A DNA stretch of 64,000 nucleotides, from contig NW_024037072.1 in NCBI RefSeq assembly GCF_015706575.1, positions 28,149,162 to 28,213,161 of the forward strand. The letters are read 5' to 3'. Shown piece after piece: positions 33,601-43,411 of this stretch (position 1 is its first letter; each line of letters begins with the position of its first letter). The position numbers and the translations under genes were made by a program. Below the pieces are notes generated by a model. It made no database searches and was not told the origin of the DNA. It was given only the letters and a program-made list of their open reading frames with translations. Source of the stretch: Patiria miniata. Lineage: Eukaryota > Echinodermata > Asteroidea > Valvatida > Asterinidae.

Positions 33601-36600
33601 CAGGATTCCAGTCAAACCAGTGAGTTTGGCGGTTTTGATACATCATCTTGTATTGAAAAAAAAACTTTTTCATTTTGCCGACGCGCATGGCTACGGCGAC
33701 GCGCGCGCATACCAGAAACCGGAGACTTTTTTTTTGGCCTAAAGGTCACAGGTTACACACTGGATGAACAATGACAAAAGGAATGTCCTCAATTGTCATG
33801 GTTGACAGCACACTCGAGTATATTGTGACTTCATACTCATGTGATTGACGATTGCTGGAGACTTGTGAAGATTTGAAAACTATCTGATTTTGGAGACCCT
33901 CACTCACCTTTTTGTCAAATGCCACTGGTAGGTTGCCGACAAACACGGTCCTGTTCCTCTCCTCCTGGCTTGGTTTGGCATGCTCCTTCTGAGTGACTCG
34001 CTCCATGTTTTTAGCTTTCAAATTCTCTAAGATTTTGACGTCTGCAGCTTTGGGTCTGTTTGCTTGTTCTGACAACTGCCGCTTCTTTTTTCTTCAATAA
34101 AGTTAATAAATAAATAAAATTTAGAGCAACAAAAGATTTGAAGGGCCTTGAATACCCCATGGCCCTCTCCAAAAACAGAAAATGATTGACTCTTCATTCA
34201 TAAGTCTACATACCCAACTGTTGGATCATGAGATGAAGTGATCTTTAAAGGTATAGTCCATCATTTGTAATTGTGCATTTTGTTCGTTTGAAGCAACAAA
34301 CTTCCTCAAAATCTAAAGAAGGGTGCTGAATAACTAACCTGATGAAGTTTCAGCTCAGCTTCAGCTGTATATTTCGAGAAAAACAGCATTCTAGGATCTC
34401 GATTTCATATCAATAGTTCCTGAATCATGCTTTGAATTGGGCCCGAATTCAGCGTTCGAGACACATTCTCACTGAGCCGAATGCAGCTACTCGATGTCGC
34501 GCAGCGATCCGACGAATTATAGCAACTGCGCGGGCGTGTGCGTCGTGTCAACGCTTGCACGCGCTTCGCCAAATAAAAAAAACGAACTACTAACGGAAAT
34601 TTGCAACGGTGCGTCTTAAGACGCACTGTTGGAAAGGCCTTCTTTCGTTGATTTCTTCAAAATGGCAGCTTGCCAGAAAGAATAATTTCACAGGGAGTTT
34701 AGTTCCCTTATTATCTTTCAACCAAGCACGTTTTTCAACAATAATTACGTCAGTTACTTTTTGGATAGCTGCAAATGATGGACTATAGCTTTTAAGAGTG
34801 CAGCAGAGGGGCTCACCGGAAGAAATGGTCCCCAACTACTTATCACTCTGTTATTCTGAACTCTTAATACTCCATGGGAAATTTGTTGTAGGAACATTTC
34901 TAAATCGTTCAAAATTTACCGTACGACAATCAATTGTAATAGTTTTGATGAAGGGGGGTCAGGATTATGAACTGGGAAAGGTTACAAGTTAGCTCTATTC
35001 CTTGGCCTACAAAGTGATACAAGTTCCTACCCGAAGTTTACCACTGCAAACAGGCAAATAAGGAAGATACATGTACCTTGTTGACCAAGTGCAACATTTG
35101 TTTATAAGCTCCTTTTTTTAATGCATGTGTATGCGCTTTGCAGGACTAAAGTACATACGATACATAAATTGTGTGCCTTATGTTGTGTTGGCAGGTTTTC
35201 TCTTCGTATATTTCTAGGTGTTGATATAATTGCTCTATCTATCCTGCTTCTTTGGTAGGAATTTCCATACTCATCGCTGACATCCATTTATTTGTCCTTG
35301 AAAATACTCCACACGAACATTCAGCCAGTACATGTACAATGTACCTTGATCTCTTGTTAGGTTATTGTTAAAAGCCTGGACATCAAGAGTGCAGAAAGAG
35401 AAAACTCCATTTTTCTTTAAATGTTGACGGATTTCATGGACATTTCAATCCAGAGTCACGTGTTGTCATGACAGATTATTTTGAAGGAAGATGATGAATT
35501 TGTTAACAACATAATCAACAACAGATGGCAAATTCTTTAAAAACGTGCCTCATCATCGGGAAGCCAAATGACAAAAACAAAAAGCCAGGGGTCTCATGTG
35601 CTCTCAATCCAAATCCAACCTTGTCCGTGCTAGAGGGGGAGGATTAACTGTTGGATTAATTTAAATCTCACTCATTTCTGTAAAGTACGCGTGTGTGGTG
35701 CGAACTCAAGTCCACTTGAGTGTTATTTTGTGGTGTCGCTGACGATGTATTTAACCAAAAATAGCCCAGCTCAAGTCCGATTGGAAGTATGTCTGTGTCA
35801 ACTTGTGGATGTGGATTGTTGGGTCTGTTCATGATGACAAACACAATAAACAATTTGCCAGTCTTGCTTGCTTCAAGTACTGGTTGGGCAGACTGACTAT
35901 TTTATTTCTCTTATAACAATCTCTTTAAATCTATCACCTATGAGAAATACAAAATATGCACAATTTAAAAAAAAATATTGAAATTTGATATAAATAAAAA
36001 ACAAAAACACAAAACTCCAGGAACGTGTACATGTACATGTAGATAAACATGTGAGCTGAAACTTAGAAGTAAAACTATCTGAACAAAGTTAAGTTCAAAA
36101 GTTAAAGGTGACTTTTGTCTAAAGATTGCACAAATAGTGTTTTTTGCCTATTTTACTAACCATGTTCCAATATGGTGGGGAACCAACTTAATGTCTGTCA
36201 TTAAAGAGAATGTACAACATTTGCTTTTGCTGCAATTTTCAGAAATAAATGGATTTGGAGGATTAGAATATTATAACAAATATTGTTAAAATGACTTGTT
36301 TCACGTTTAAGGCTTGTACATGCTGGAAAACCAAGAAAACCAATCATCTTCTTGTAGTCTGATTCCCTGACCCCACTTAAGATGAAACGGAGCAATTTAT
36401 GGACTTTTGGGAATTGTAAGGTCAGAGAATCAGTCTAGCAAGCTTGTACCCCTTCACAGACGTGTAATCAATTGCAAAGAGAACGTGGAATAACTAATTA
36501 TGAAAAATTGGGAGCAGTTTTTGAAAAAAAAGCCAGTTTTCTCCAACGCTGGTCGGCCGACCAGCGTTGGAAAAATACAATTTTTCTTGAAAATGACAGC

Positions 36601-39600
36601 ACACCAGGAGCCACGATTTTAAAGCACGCTTGAGACTGTCATTCCCTAACAATCCAGTAAGGTAGTTAGTGATAATTTGATCATTTCGTTTGATGATGTT
36701 TGCAAATGTTGTATCTTCCCTTTAACAGAGAATATGTTGGAAAACCTTGTTTGGTTATATCTGACACCACATCCTTAATGCTTATACATGTACGTATATT
36801 TGGAGCAGAGAAGTTACGAACTTAAGTTTTCAACATAAGACATTTGCAGGTATGCAACTGAGAATTCAGAAGAAAAAAACCAAGGTAATTCCAAACCACA
36901 CACATGACACCAGACTTTGTACATTGTTTTTCAATTTGTAATGGCATTCATGAGAACAAAGAAAACGAGGGAATCAGCGGATCTGAGAAAAAGTTGCATA
37001 CCTAGAGCACCGTGTTTTTTTGGGGGGGGGGGGGAGAAGGTGTGATTGGATTAAAGACTAGCATTCAAATTCAATGGCTCAAATTTTGAGAACCAAATTA
37101 TATATCCTAACTTCCTATACAGATTAATTACACGACAAACACAACTTTGTAAGTCAAGTTGTGTGCTCTGTTATATATTCTTCTTTTTAAGGATCTACAT
37201 GTTACTTCGTTTTGTTCATGTGAAAGAGAAAAAGGCGCATTCAAAATAAAACTGCTCCTTTAATTTAGTACATGTGCATGTGTATTCCTCGTGTTGGTGA
37301 GCTTTATTAATACATGTAATGTGCCTATCAAATCCCCCTCCCCCCAACACTGCTCCAGGTCCAATGTCGGGATTTGGCCACGTTTTTCATGCCCCAGGGT
37401 GGAGACTTTGATCACTCAAAAAAAGTCAAATTACAGTACAATTGATAGGTGCATAATCTTAACCCTAACCTTCCCAAATCCTCCCAAATCCTCTTTGTAA
37501 AATGGAGGATTTTGCAGGATTGAGGCTATATGGCAAAAATGTGTGGCTGATTTTGGAGGATGCACTGTGTCAAGGTCTTGGGCCGGACGTTGTGTTGTTT
37601 ATAATGCTCGGCCTTGCATAAATTTGGGTCTAGATTATACATGTACTTGAAATCCTTCACACTGCTCCAGGATGTCACTGGCTCTGCCTCAATACATTGT
37701 CAGTGATTGCTGGAGGATTATGCAGGATTGAGGCAGTGGTGCAGTGGTCACCCCTCCAAGGACCACATTCAAGAAATAACGGAGGATTTTGGAAGATTGA
37801 GGTAGTTTATGCTATTTTTACATGGAGGCAGTTGGAGGATTATGCAGGATTGAGGTTACATCCTACGGTAGCAAAGATGCCTAGGGAGATAGGGTTAATA
37901 GCTCGTTCATCTTGATCATACTACGGTTATAGTAATTCATGGTATACACTGTAATACTGTTTAGAGTTCATTTCGTGGAGGTACATAGTGCATGGAAAAA
38001 CTCTACATGCATTTCAAATATATTCAAATATGATTACGGTATAAACAATCATAACCTTTTACCTATCAATAAGTCTATAGATCACTTTATCGGTAATTTG
38101 CTGTTAGTAACACAGAAAGCTAGGCAATTTTTTTTCTTTCAAGAAATTGAATTTTATATAGTGTTCAATACATGCAATTTGCTTTAAATACATGTATATG
38201 ATCTGTAGTGGCAGCCATTTTAATTTAGTGTGGTTTCCTTGTCCATCACTGCGAAGAGTTGTAGCATCATACACACCAGTCTATCTAGAGACAGCATCCA
38301 TTATATCATTTTTTTTATTGAGAATATATGACAGCAGACAGCATTCAAAACTATAAGTCTAAATGTCAATAAATTGGTTCGTGATCTGGAGATACTTGAT
38401 GAAGATTGCAACTTGGAGTCAGAGGATCTTGATGATGGATTTTGATGACGGAGATTTGAAGAATTGCTCACTTCCACATCTGTCCACCATACCAACCGCG
38501 AATTGCGAATTGTCTTCCAATGTGGAAAAATGCAGAGACCTTCCACAATATGCGAAGGAGGACTTCAAATTACGTATCGCAAACCTTTCTCAAATTCTCG
38601 TTCCTTTCTAAACTTCATGTCCGTAAGCAACGATCCCAAGGCAAGGGGAAACATGTCCTCCGCAATTGTTTTGGCCAATGTCCCCTCCACCACTAACTGA
38701 CTGCAGTGCCTGTACAGGGCCACATTAAGCGTTCCGTAGGCCCTAGGCACCAGTGTTCCGGAGGCCCTACTGCACCCTAGACACCTGAACCAATTTCCTG
38801 TTGATGATAAGCTTTTCAAAACACCTTAAAGCAAGCCAGGCCACATTGTGATATTTACTTAGGCCCTCACATTTTCCGTAGGCCCTCAAACTTTTGTAGG
38901 CCCCTGACTTTTCCGTAGGCCCTAGGCTCAGTTGCCTACTGTGCCTATTGGATAATCTGGGCCTGTGCCTATATTATGTTTCTTACTGTGTCATAGCTCA
39001 GAGCTGAGAGTTATTGGTCATCCATCGCCTATTTCAGTTAAAGTTAGTATTTCCATTGTGGAAAAATTTCCATACTGGGCCACCACTTTTTTCAATGTTC
39101 AAGTACATGTACCAAAAGTTGCATCCTTTGTGGTTATTTCCTCCACTTTCCCTCCTCTACTCTCACCCTCTCCTTTCCTTTATTCCTATTTATTAATCAG
39201 TCACTTACTTCAAAGAGATTCGAACCTCGGAAACACGAGATTTTTAACCGCTAGGCCGTGCACGATCGCTATTGCAATGATCAATCTTTGGACGTATTTG
39301 AAGTATCCATTGAAATAAACATGACAAAATAGTTATTCATAATGATCATGTATTGCACTATCATTGGCCGGCTCATGCGTTGTCATGGTTGTCGATGTCA
39401 TGGGTATAACGTATTGCTGTCTTCCAGACACTTCAATCAGTTTTGACCGTGGCGTCTGCTTCAACTTAGTTCTGCGCGACGTCTGCATCCAAAAGGTGCT
39501 CTAAAAAAAATTTCCCTTACTTTTTTTCGCATTGCCAAGCCTTCCTGGATTCCTCTTGGGTGAAATCACAAGGTGAGCTGAAAATTGATGTATTTGGTGG

Positions 39601-40051
39601 CAGGTAAGTGGTGATCCAGTATGGAATTTTTCCCAAATGGTACAGATAGATGGATGGAAAACGTAGATATATATATTTATATGCATAAAAAAAAAACAAG
39701 TTTCTACAAGCAGTACTATGAACAGTGCCCGGCCCTCACTCTATGATTTTCCCCATGCTATTGTTCCCCCCAATCTTCGAAGGAAATCATGGTTGCTAAC
39801 CCTGGACGGTCCCTTGTGCTTGTTTCAGGCGTTGCAGACGACGGCTCTGGTGTGGTCGTCGGGACGCTTGCTGAATCCACGGACACAGGCGCAAACATGG
39901 CCAGCAGCCCCTGCTTGTCTTCGTGTATCAATTGGTGGCTGGGTCGATGACCTTTGCGGATAGACAGCAGGGCCGCTACTTGTCCTAGGGCGTATTCACC
40001 ACGCCCCCCACAATCCGGCTTGATGGGGCTCTCTGCAACAACTGTGGCCAT
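27406..40051 (-). CDS. RBM34: RBM34, nucleolar two-RRM protein (Nop12 relative), complete, 10 exons
   Basis: RNA-binding protein of the RBM34/Nop12 family, located in the nucleolus and linked to 60S ribosome assembly. Exons in transcript order: 40051-39801, 39577-39521, 34091-33908, 32703-32644, 31431-31388, 31121-31038, 30625-30565, 29459-29298, 28476-28367, 27649-27406. They sum to 1257 nt (418 aa plus TGA), close to the 430 aa I recall for human. Residues 1-83 carry the family N-terminal motif YALGQVAALL with LLAMF after it. RRM1 (about 150-240) has RNP2 VFVGNL; RRM2 (about 252-330) has RNP2 VFLGNL and RNP1 KGFGYLLF. The C terminus is strongly basic, as in the family. ATG at 40049-40051 sits in AAGATGG. 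The end of the ninth exon (AT|GTACTG) and the second exon are the least certain parts. The gene converges on ARID4. Confidence 0.93.
28267..28320. repeat. Hairpin in RBM34 intron
   Basis: GATCGTAGATATTATTGTT and its complement, separated by about 14 bases, about 45 bases from the exon end at 28367. Confidence 0.7.
28367..28476 (-). CDS. RBM34: RBM34 exon 9: end of RRM2
   Basis: EDVSVEFALKLDGS and GRDIRVHRATKQKQ. The acceptor is GATCCCAG. The donor AT|GTACTG is inferred from phase with the last exon; TTT|GTAGAC is an alternative but leads into an acidic, unfamiliar frame. Confidence 0.82.
29298..29459 (-). CDS. RBM34: RBM34 exon 8: most of RRM2
   Basis: 54 codons starting HDTKHSVFLGNLPFD and ending KGFGYLLFA, with both RNP motifs. 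This is the strongest match of the gene. Confidence 0.96.
29638..30022 (+). mobile_element. MITE with AAGGCC-polyA ends, copy 2 (different interior)
   Basis: Shares the ends and the CGCGCGCGTCG-type subterminal block; the interior is largely unrelated. Lies in an RBM34 intron. Confidence 0.6.
30565..30625 (-). CDS. RBM34: RBM34 exon 7: end of RRM1
   Basis: RNGKLVENNHIRVDLASNSR ending at AAG|GTAAGG; matches human RNGAQIADGFRIRVDLAS. Confidence 0.93.
30802..30923 (+). mobile_element. Short relative of the CAGGGGCGGATCC MITE
   Basis: Starts CAGGGGCGGATCCAG and ends AATCCGCCACTGG, 122 bp, with long G and C runs. I could not define its target duplication. Confidence 0.55.
31038..31121 (-). CDS. 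RBM34: RBM34 exon 6: RRM1 RNP1 strand
   Basis: KQFHPDRNSINSYIVFQSEE, then AAQKALK; matches human HPDQKNINAYVVF. The acceptor GGCTGCAG is chosen by phase over AAACAG seven bases downstream. Confidence 0.92.
31388..31431 (-). CDS. RBM34: RBM34 exon 5: RRM1 loop
   Basis: 44 nt, encoding APSDPDLPRRVIAHT, between ATCAACAG and AC|GTGAGTG. It covers the long insertion loop typical of RRM1 in this family. Confidence 0.88.
31877..32394 (+). mobile_element. TTAA-flanked MITE, family D, copy 2
   Basis: Starts AGCCAGAGTCCATCATTTG and ends in a decayed GATGGATGTAGCT, with TTAA on both sides. Lies in an RBM34 intron. Confidence 0.8.
32644..32703 (-). CDS. RBM34: RBM34 exon 4: RRM1 helix 1 and strand 2
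   Basis: KVQKLFHKFGEIKSIRFRSV between ACTTTTTAG and GTGAGT; matches human KKLKSFFKEYG-IESVRFRS. Confidence 0.93.
32870..32897 (+). repeat. (GGGAGG)n G-rich tract
   Basis: At least four G runs of 4-5 in a row, a strong G-quadruplex pattern, in an RBM34 intron (C-rich in that transcript). Confidence 0.7.
33354..33742 (-). mobile_element. MITE with AAGGCC-polyA ends, copy 3
   Basis: Reverse-complement match to 9718-10076 over most of its length, including the GTCTCCGGTTTCTGGTATG terminus. It ends about 165 bases from an RBM34 exon. Confidence 0.7.
33908..34091 (-). CDS. RBM34: RBM34 exon 3: linker and RNP2 of RRM1
   Basis: KKKRQLSEQANRPKAADVKI, a charged linker, then RNRTVFVGNLPVAFDKK, ending at GTGAGT. 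The acceptor is TTATTGAAG. Confidence 0.92.
34245..34795 (-). mobile_element. TTAA-flanked MITE, family D, copy 3
   Basis: Inverted copy; ends AGGTATAGTCC / GGACTATAGCTT, with TTAA on both sides. Lies in RBM34 intron 2. Confidence 0.8.
34796..36200. other. RBM34 intron 2, part without recognised feature
   Basis: I find no exon or clear repeat here apart from A/T-rich stretches; the same holds for 36726-37458 and 37899-38700. Confidence 0.5.
36201..36725 (+). mobile_element. TTAA-flanked MITE, family C, copy 3
   Basis: More diverged copy in RBM34 intron 2; the centre reads GGTCGGCCGACC, so both halves of the palindrome changed together. Confidence 0.8.
37459..37898 (+). mobile_element. TTAA-flanked MITE, family B, copy 1
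   Basis: Ends TTAACCCTAACC / ATAGGGTTAA. The interior repeats GGAGGATTNTGCAGGATTGAGG several times. Inverted sister at 48457-48884. Confidence 0.8.
38715..38970 (+). repeat. TAGGCCCT-rich degenerate repeat
   Basis: CCGTAGGCCCT occurs several times at irregular spacing in RBM34 intron 2. Its origin is unclear. Confidence 0.5.
39213..39275 (-). repeat. tRNA-like segment with A and B boxes (SINE head or tRNA relic)
   Basis: GGCCTAGCGGTTAA (A-box-like, about 39257) and GGTTCGAATCT (B box, 39226-39216), about 12 bases closer together than in an intact tRNA. The anticodon arm is therefore shortened and this is not a working tRNA gene. Confidence 0.5.
39521..39577 (-). CDS. RBM34: RBM34 exon 2: 57-nt microexon
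   Basis: Acceptor CAATTTTCAG and a strong donor AAAAAAA|GTAAGG. It encodes SPCDFTQEESRKAWQCEKK and fits phase 2 on both sides, so it joins exons 1 and 3 exactly. A 5.4-kb intron follows. Confidence 0.65.
39801..40051 (-). CDS. RBM34: RBM34 exon 1: N-terminal family motif
   Basis: MATVVAESPIKPDCGG, then EYALGQVAALL and LLAMF, matching human DYRLGQVASSLF and LASLF. The donor GG|GTTAGC is weak but is the only one in phase with exon 2. Confidence 0.85.
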
Positions 40052-40884
40052 CTTATCTCTTTATACAAAAATAAAAGAAGGAAAACAACCCAACTTAACA
40101 TTAAAAAAAGAACAGACACAACGCATTTTTTGTTCGTTTTAATGATGATTTGTAAATTGTAATGTCCAAGTTATTCAGTCTGTGGCAATAATACAAGCTA
40201 ATTGCTTTATATCTCCAAACAAACTGGTAGTCTGAGTATCATCCATTGCTCGTCGGTGCCCGCTCCGTAACGTTTGTTATAATGAGCATGCAAATTGTAC
40301 GTGACCCGCGCGGCATGCAACAGCCAAATGAGCCAATCGGAGTCAACTTTAGAAAATGTGACATCATTTCGATCAAAAATGTAGACTAAGCTGTTGATTA
40401 GTCAATTTGGCCGTCACATTATTTTTTGCAACACAACAACTGGTTATGAAAAAAGACCACGCAGGTGCAGTAGCGGCGCACGGAGCCAACGAGCAACCTT
40501 GGCACTGGCATGACAAGGCTTTAGTCAAGTCCCACGCGCTTACCTGGACACGTGACGCACCCCGGATGCCGACACGTAAAAAGACTAGCATGAGCGGCGA
40601 ACCGAGGGCCTTTACCATCTCGTGGAGAACGCTTATGTTTTTCTTTACATTTGGCTTCTGATTTGGTAGACATGCATAATAAATGCATTACCCGTTGTAA
40701 ATTGACCAATGAAAATGCAGAATTACTAACATGACTAACGTAAATCAGCCGTCGTCTGGCGCCAGACAGCATGCGCGCCATGGCGCGGGTACTGTTGCTG
40801 GTAACCGCAACCCACCGTTAGATGATTGGTTTATATTGCTTGATTTATTATTATATTGAATAAATGAATAACAGATTAGTTCTG

Positions 40885-41793
40885 TCACGCCCCAACTATC
40901 GCATCGGTCCCAACTATAGTTGGGACGGTCCCAACTATAGTGCGGCAGTTGGGTCGGCCCAACTATAGTTAGGACTGGAGTTGCGCCGGATGCTTCATGC
41001 TTGATAGATCTTGTTGGATTAAATGTTCCGCGGCGCTGGCACCGTGTATTCGTTGTGCATGCATGACGCAAGGCTGGCCGGTCACGTGGTAGGCCTACTG
41101 CCTAGTTGGATGAGTTGTCCAGCTGCTGGGTTTTATTATCCAGCAACATTTTGCAAAATTCAAAGATTGCCATGGCCGGCCAACTATAGATGGGCCTCTA
41201 CCATAGCTAATGTCAAAGGTCTCAAGTCGGACATGTAATAAGCAGAGCTGTAGAGAATGTTTTATAGTCGTACATCAATGTAAACTATAGTTGGGACTGC
41301 CAAATAAAAATATTGCGGTGGCCCAACTACAGATGGTCCCCACCCATAGATCATTTCATTGGTCCCCAGTAAAGTCAGATGTATTAGAGTTGTAGAGAAT
41401 GTTTTATAATCGTACAACAATGTACACTATAGTTGGGACCGCAAAATAAAAAGATTGGGGTGGCCCAACTATAGATTCGCCCCATCAATAGCTAATTTCA
41501 GTGGTCCCCAGTAAAGTCAGACGTGTATCAGAGCTGTAGGGAACGTTTTATGGTTGTACATCAATGTAAACTATAGTTGGGACACCGCAAAATAAAAAGA
41601 TCGGAGTGGCCCAACTACAGATGGGCCAGCCCAACAATGGAACTTACAGTTGGGACTGTCCCAACTATAGTTGGGACAGGCCCAACTATAGTTGGGCCAG
41701 CCCAACTGTGGAACTACAGTTGGGACAGGCCCAACTATAGTTGGGACAGGCCCAACTATAGTTGGGACCGATGCAATAGTTGGGGCGTGACAG
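40885..41793. mobile_element. Element with CTGTCACGCCCCAACTAT ends
   Basis: Inverted ends of at least 43 bp. The interior is packed with the self-complementary word CCCAACTATAGTTGGG and a tandem array at 41176-41610. No open frame of note. Confidence 0.7.
41176..41610 (+). repeat. Tandem repeat, three units of about 141-146 bp
   Basis: Units start near 41177, 41319 and 41460 at GGCCCAACTA-AGAT and include GTCCCCAGTAAAGTCAGA and AACTATAGTTGGGAC. Confidence 0.75.
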
Positions 41794-42927
41794 TTCCACG
41801 AGATAGTAAAGGCCCTCGCGGGGGGTGCGTTACGTGTCCGGATGGTCCAGGCCGGTGTCACGGTCTCACTTCTCCGGCGTGCTAGATTCTCCGGGTGAAT
41901 GCGGTGGATAATTGAGCACGTTACAGTGCACGTTACATGAGCACGATACATGCTCATGTGTCCGCTGTGCTTACTTTTCCTCGGGCTGTTCTGAAGTCTA
42001 CAAGTCCATATGTAACACAGTGAGGGACACCCAAGAATGTGTTATGTAACACTTCCTGTGGGTCAAGCTATTGAGCTTATAGAGAGGAGTATGGTCATTG
42101 CATTCCATGGTCTTGCAAGCACTCTGATTTGTGTACCCAGCGTCGTGTGTGTGTGTCCATGGAGGAATAATTAAGAACGAGCTCCTTGGTCTGTGCAAGG
42201 TCTGTGTTCCTTGCTCGTTCGTGGTTGTCTTTATTTTTGCAACCATGGTTATATTTAAAGTAAAAGTGTATCCTTCAAGTTTTTTGGTTACGTTATTGGG
42301 AGTTGTGCGCGCCACGAACATTCTTAATTCGACTGGTACCTTGTAACGTATACACACAAATATCCTAAGATCTCACGTGCACCAGTACAACCCCAAAGAA
42401 CTCAGCACACAAATAAAGTTGGCGGAAATGTACACTACTGCGCAATTTGCGCATGCGTGTTGAAGCGAAATTTCCCTCTGCGGAGAAGCCAGCACGCCGG
42501 AGAAGTGAGACCGTGACACCGGGTATAGGCGCGTGGGACTTGACTAAAGGCTATGGCATGACTGGCACTTAGCCCAGGTGGACTCCCTTGCCTCCCTACG
42601 ACTACGTCGTAATGCAATGAAGACTTCGTCCAACAGTAAGCCTACACAGTGTGGTCCGCCGGCCGGCTAGTCTGGCATGGCATTGCACAAAACAATGATC
42701 ACATTGGTTGTGTTTTTATTCCTCCATCATGCCATGGTCTATCATCTTTTGTGATTCATTTTTAAAAAGGGTTACATTTTTGTAAGTTTTATTTAAACAT
42801 TACCTTGACTTCTTCTTTGTCATTCTACATGTACACGCACAGCTGACTACACATCACAAGCAAAAAAACGCCATTATTTTCACTCCCTTTTTGTGCATGC
42901 TTTCCGTGTCATTCCATGTGCGCGCGC

Positions 42928-43411
42928 AGGGGTGACCGTAAGAATATGGCCAAATTCTGCTAAATGCAATAGAAAAATCTGTCAGATTTATCAAAAATCT
43001 GCCAAATTCCCCAGAATTACTCGAAATACACTATAAACACTTAAAATTATAGCAGATCAGTAGTATTGCCTTAATCAAAGTTCAAATTACATTATAAACA
43101 ATCTATAGTAACATAACGATCATGTTATGAAATTATTGTGTAAATTTCAGGCAAAACGCAGTTGTGTCACGACGAAGTCCGAGACCATCCAACTTGTCCC
43201 ATTATGCAAGCGTTTGTTTGAAAAGATTGAAGCTTTTTTTGAACAAAGTGTCCCCATTTCTTTTCAAATTCGCTATGTTTTTTCTGTCAAACTCCATATT
43301 TGCAGAATTATCTGCCAAAAAAATCTATTCTGTCAAATTTTCTGTCCAACTCGTTTTTAAACAAAGAAATCTGTCAATGTTAGCCGAAAATCAGCTAAAA
43401 CGGTCACCCCG
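42928..43411 (+). mobile_element. MITE with AGGGGTGACCGT ends
   Basis: Ends AGGGGTGACCGT / ACGGTCACCCC, about 484 bp, A/T-rich, with several CTGCCAAAT / ATTTGGCAG-like words. Confidence 0.6.

Larger units (their letters stand above)
40497..42570. repeat. Composite inverted-repeat cluster upstream of RBM34
   Basis: Three nested pairs: about 40507-40538 against 42531-42564 (TTAGTCAAGTCCCACGCGC); about 40549-40625 against 41797-41845 (AGGGCCTTTAC-ATCTCGTGG); and 41859-41888 against 42488-42517 (CACGGTCTCACTTCTCCGGC). The element at 40885-41793 sits inside. Confidence 0.7.

Noticed and set aside
39213..39275. Functional tRNA gene
   Set aside because: The A and B boxes are too close for a full anticodon arm and the acceptor ends do not pair well.
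39521..39577. Reading the RBM34 microexon in the frame HLVISPKRNPGRLGNAKK
   Set aside because: It looks a little like the family, but its phase fits neither exon 1 nor exon 3.
40885..41793. CRISPR-like array of palindromic repeats
   Set aside because: This is animal DNA; the spacing is irregular, the units are contiguous tandem repeats without unique spacers, and the whole has inverted ends like a transposon.
40373..41957. Frames of up to 128 codons in the RBM34 upstream region
   Set aside because: They consist of translated palindromic repeats (repeating NYSWDRP- or TIVGP-like words), with no evidence of coding.
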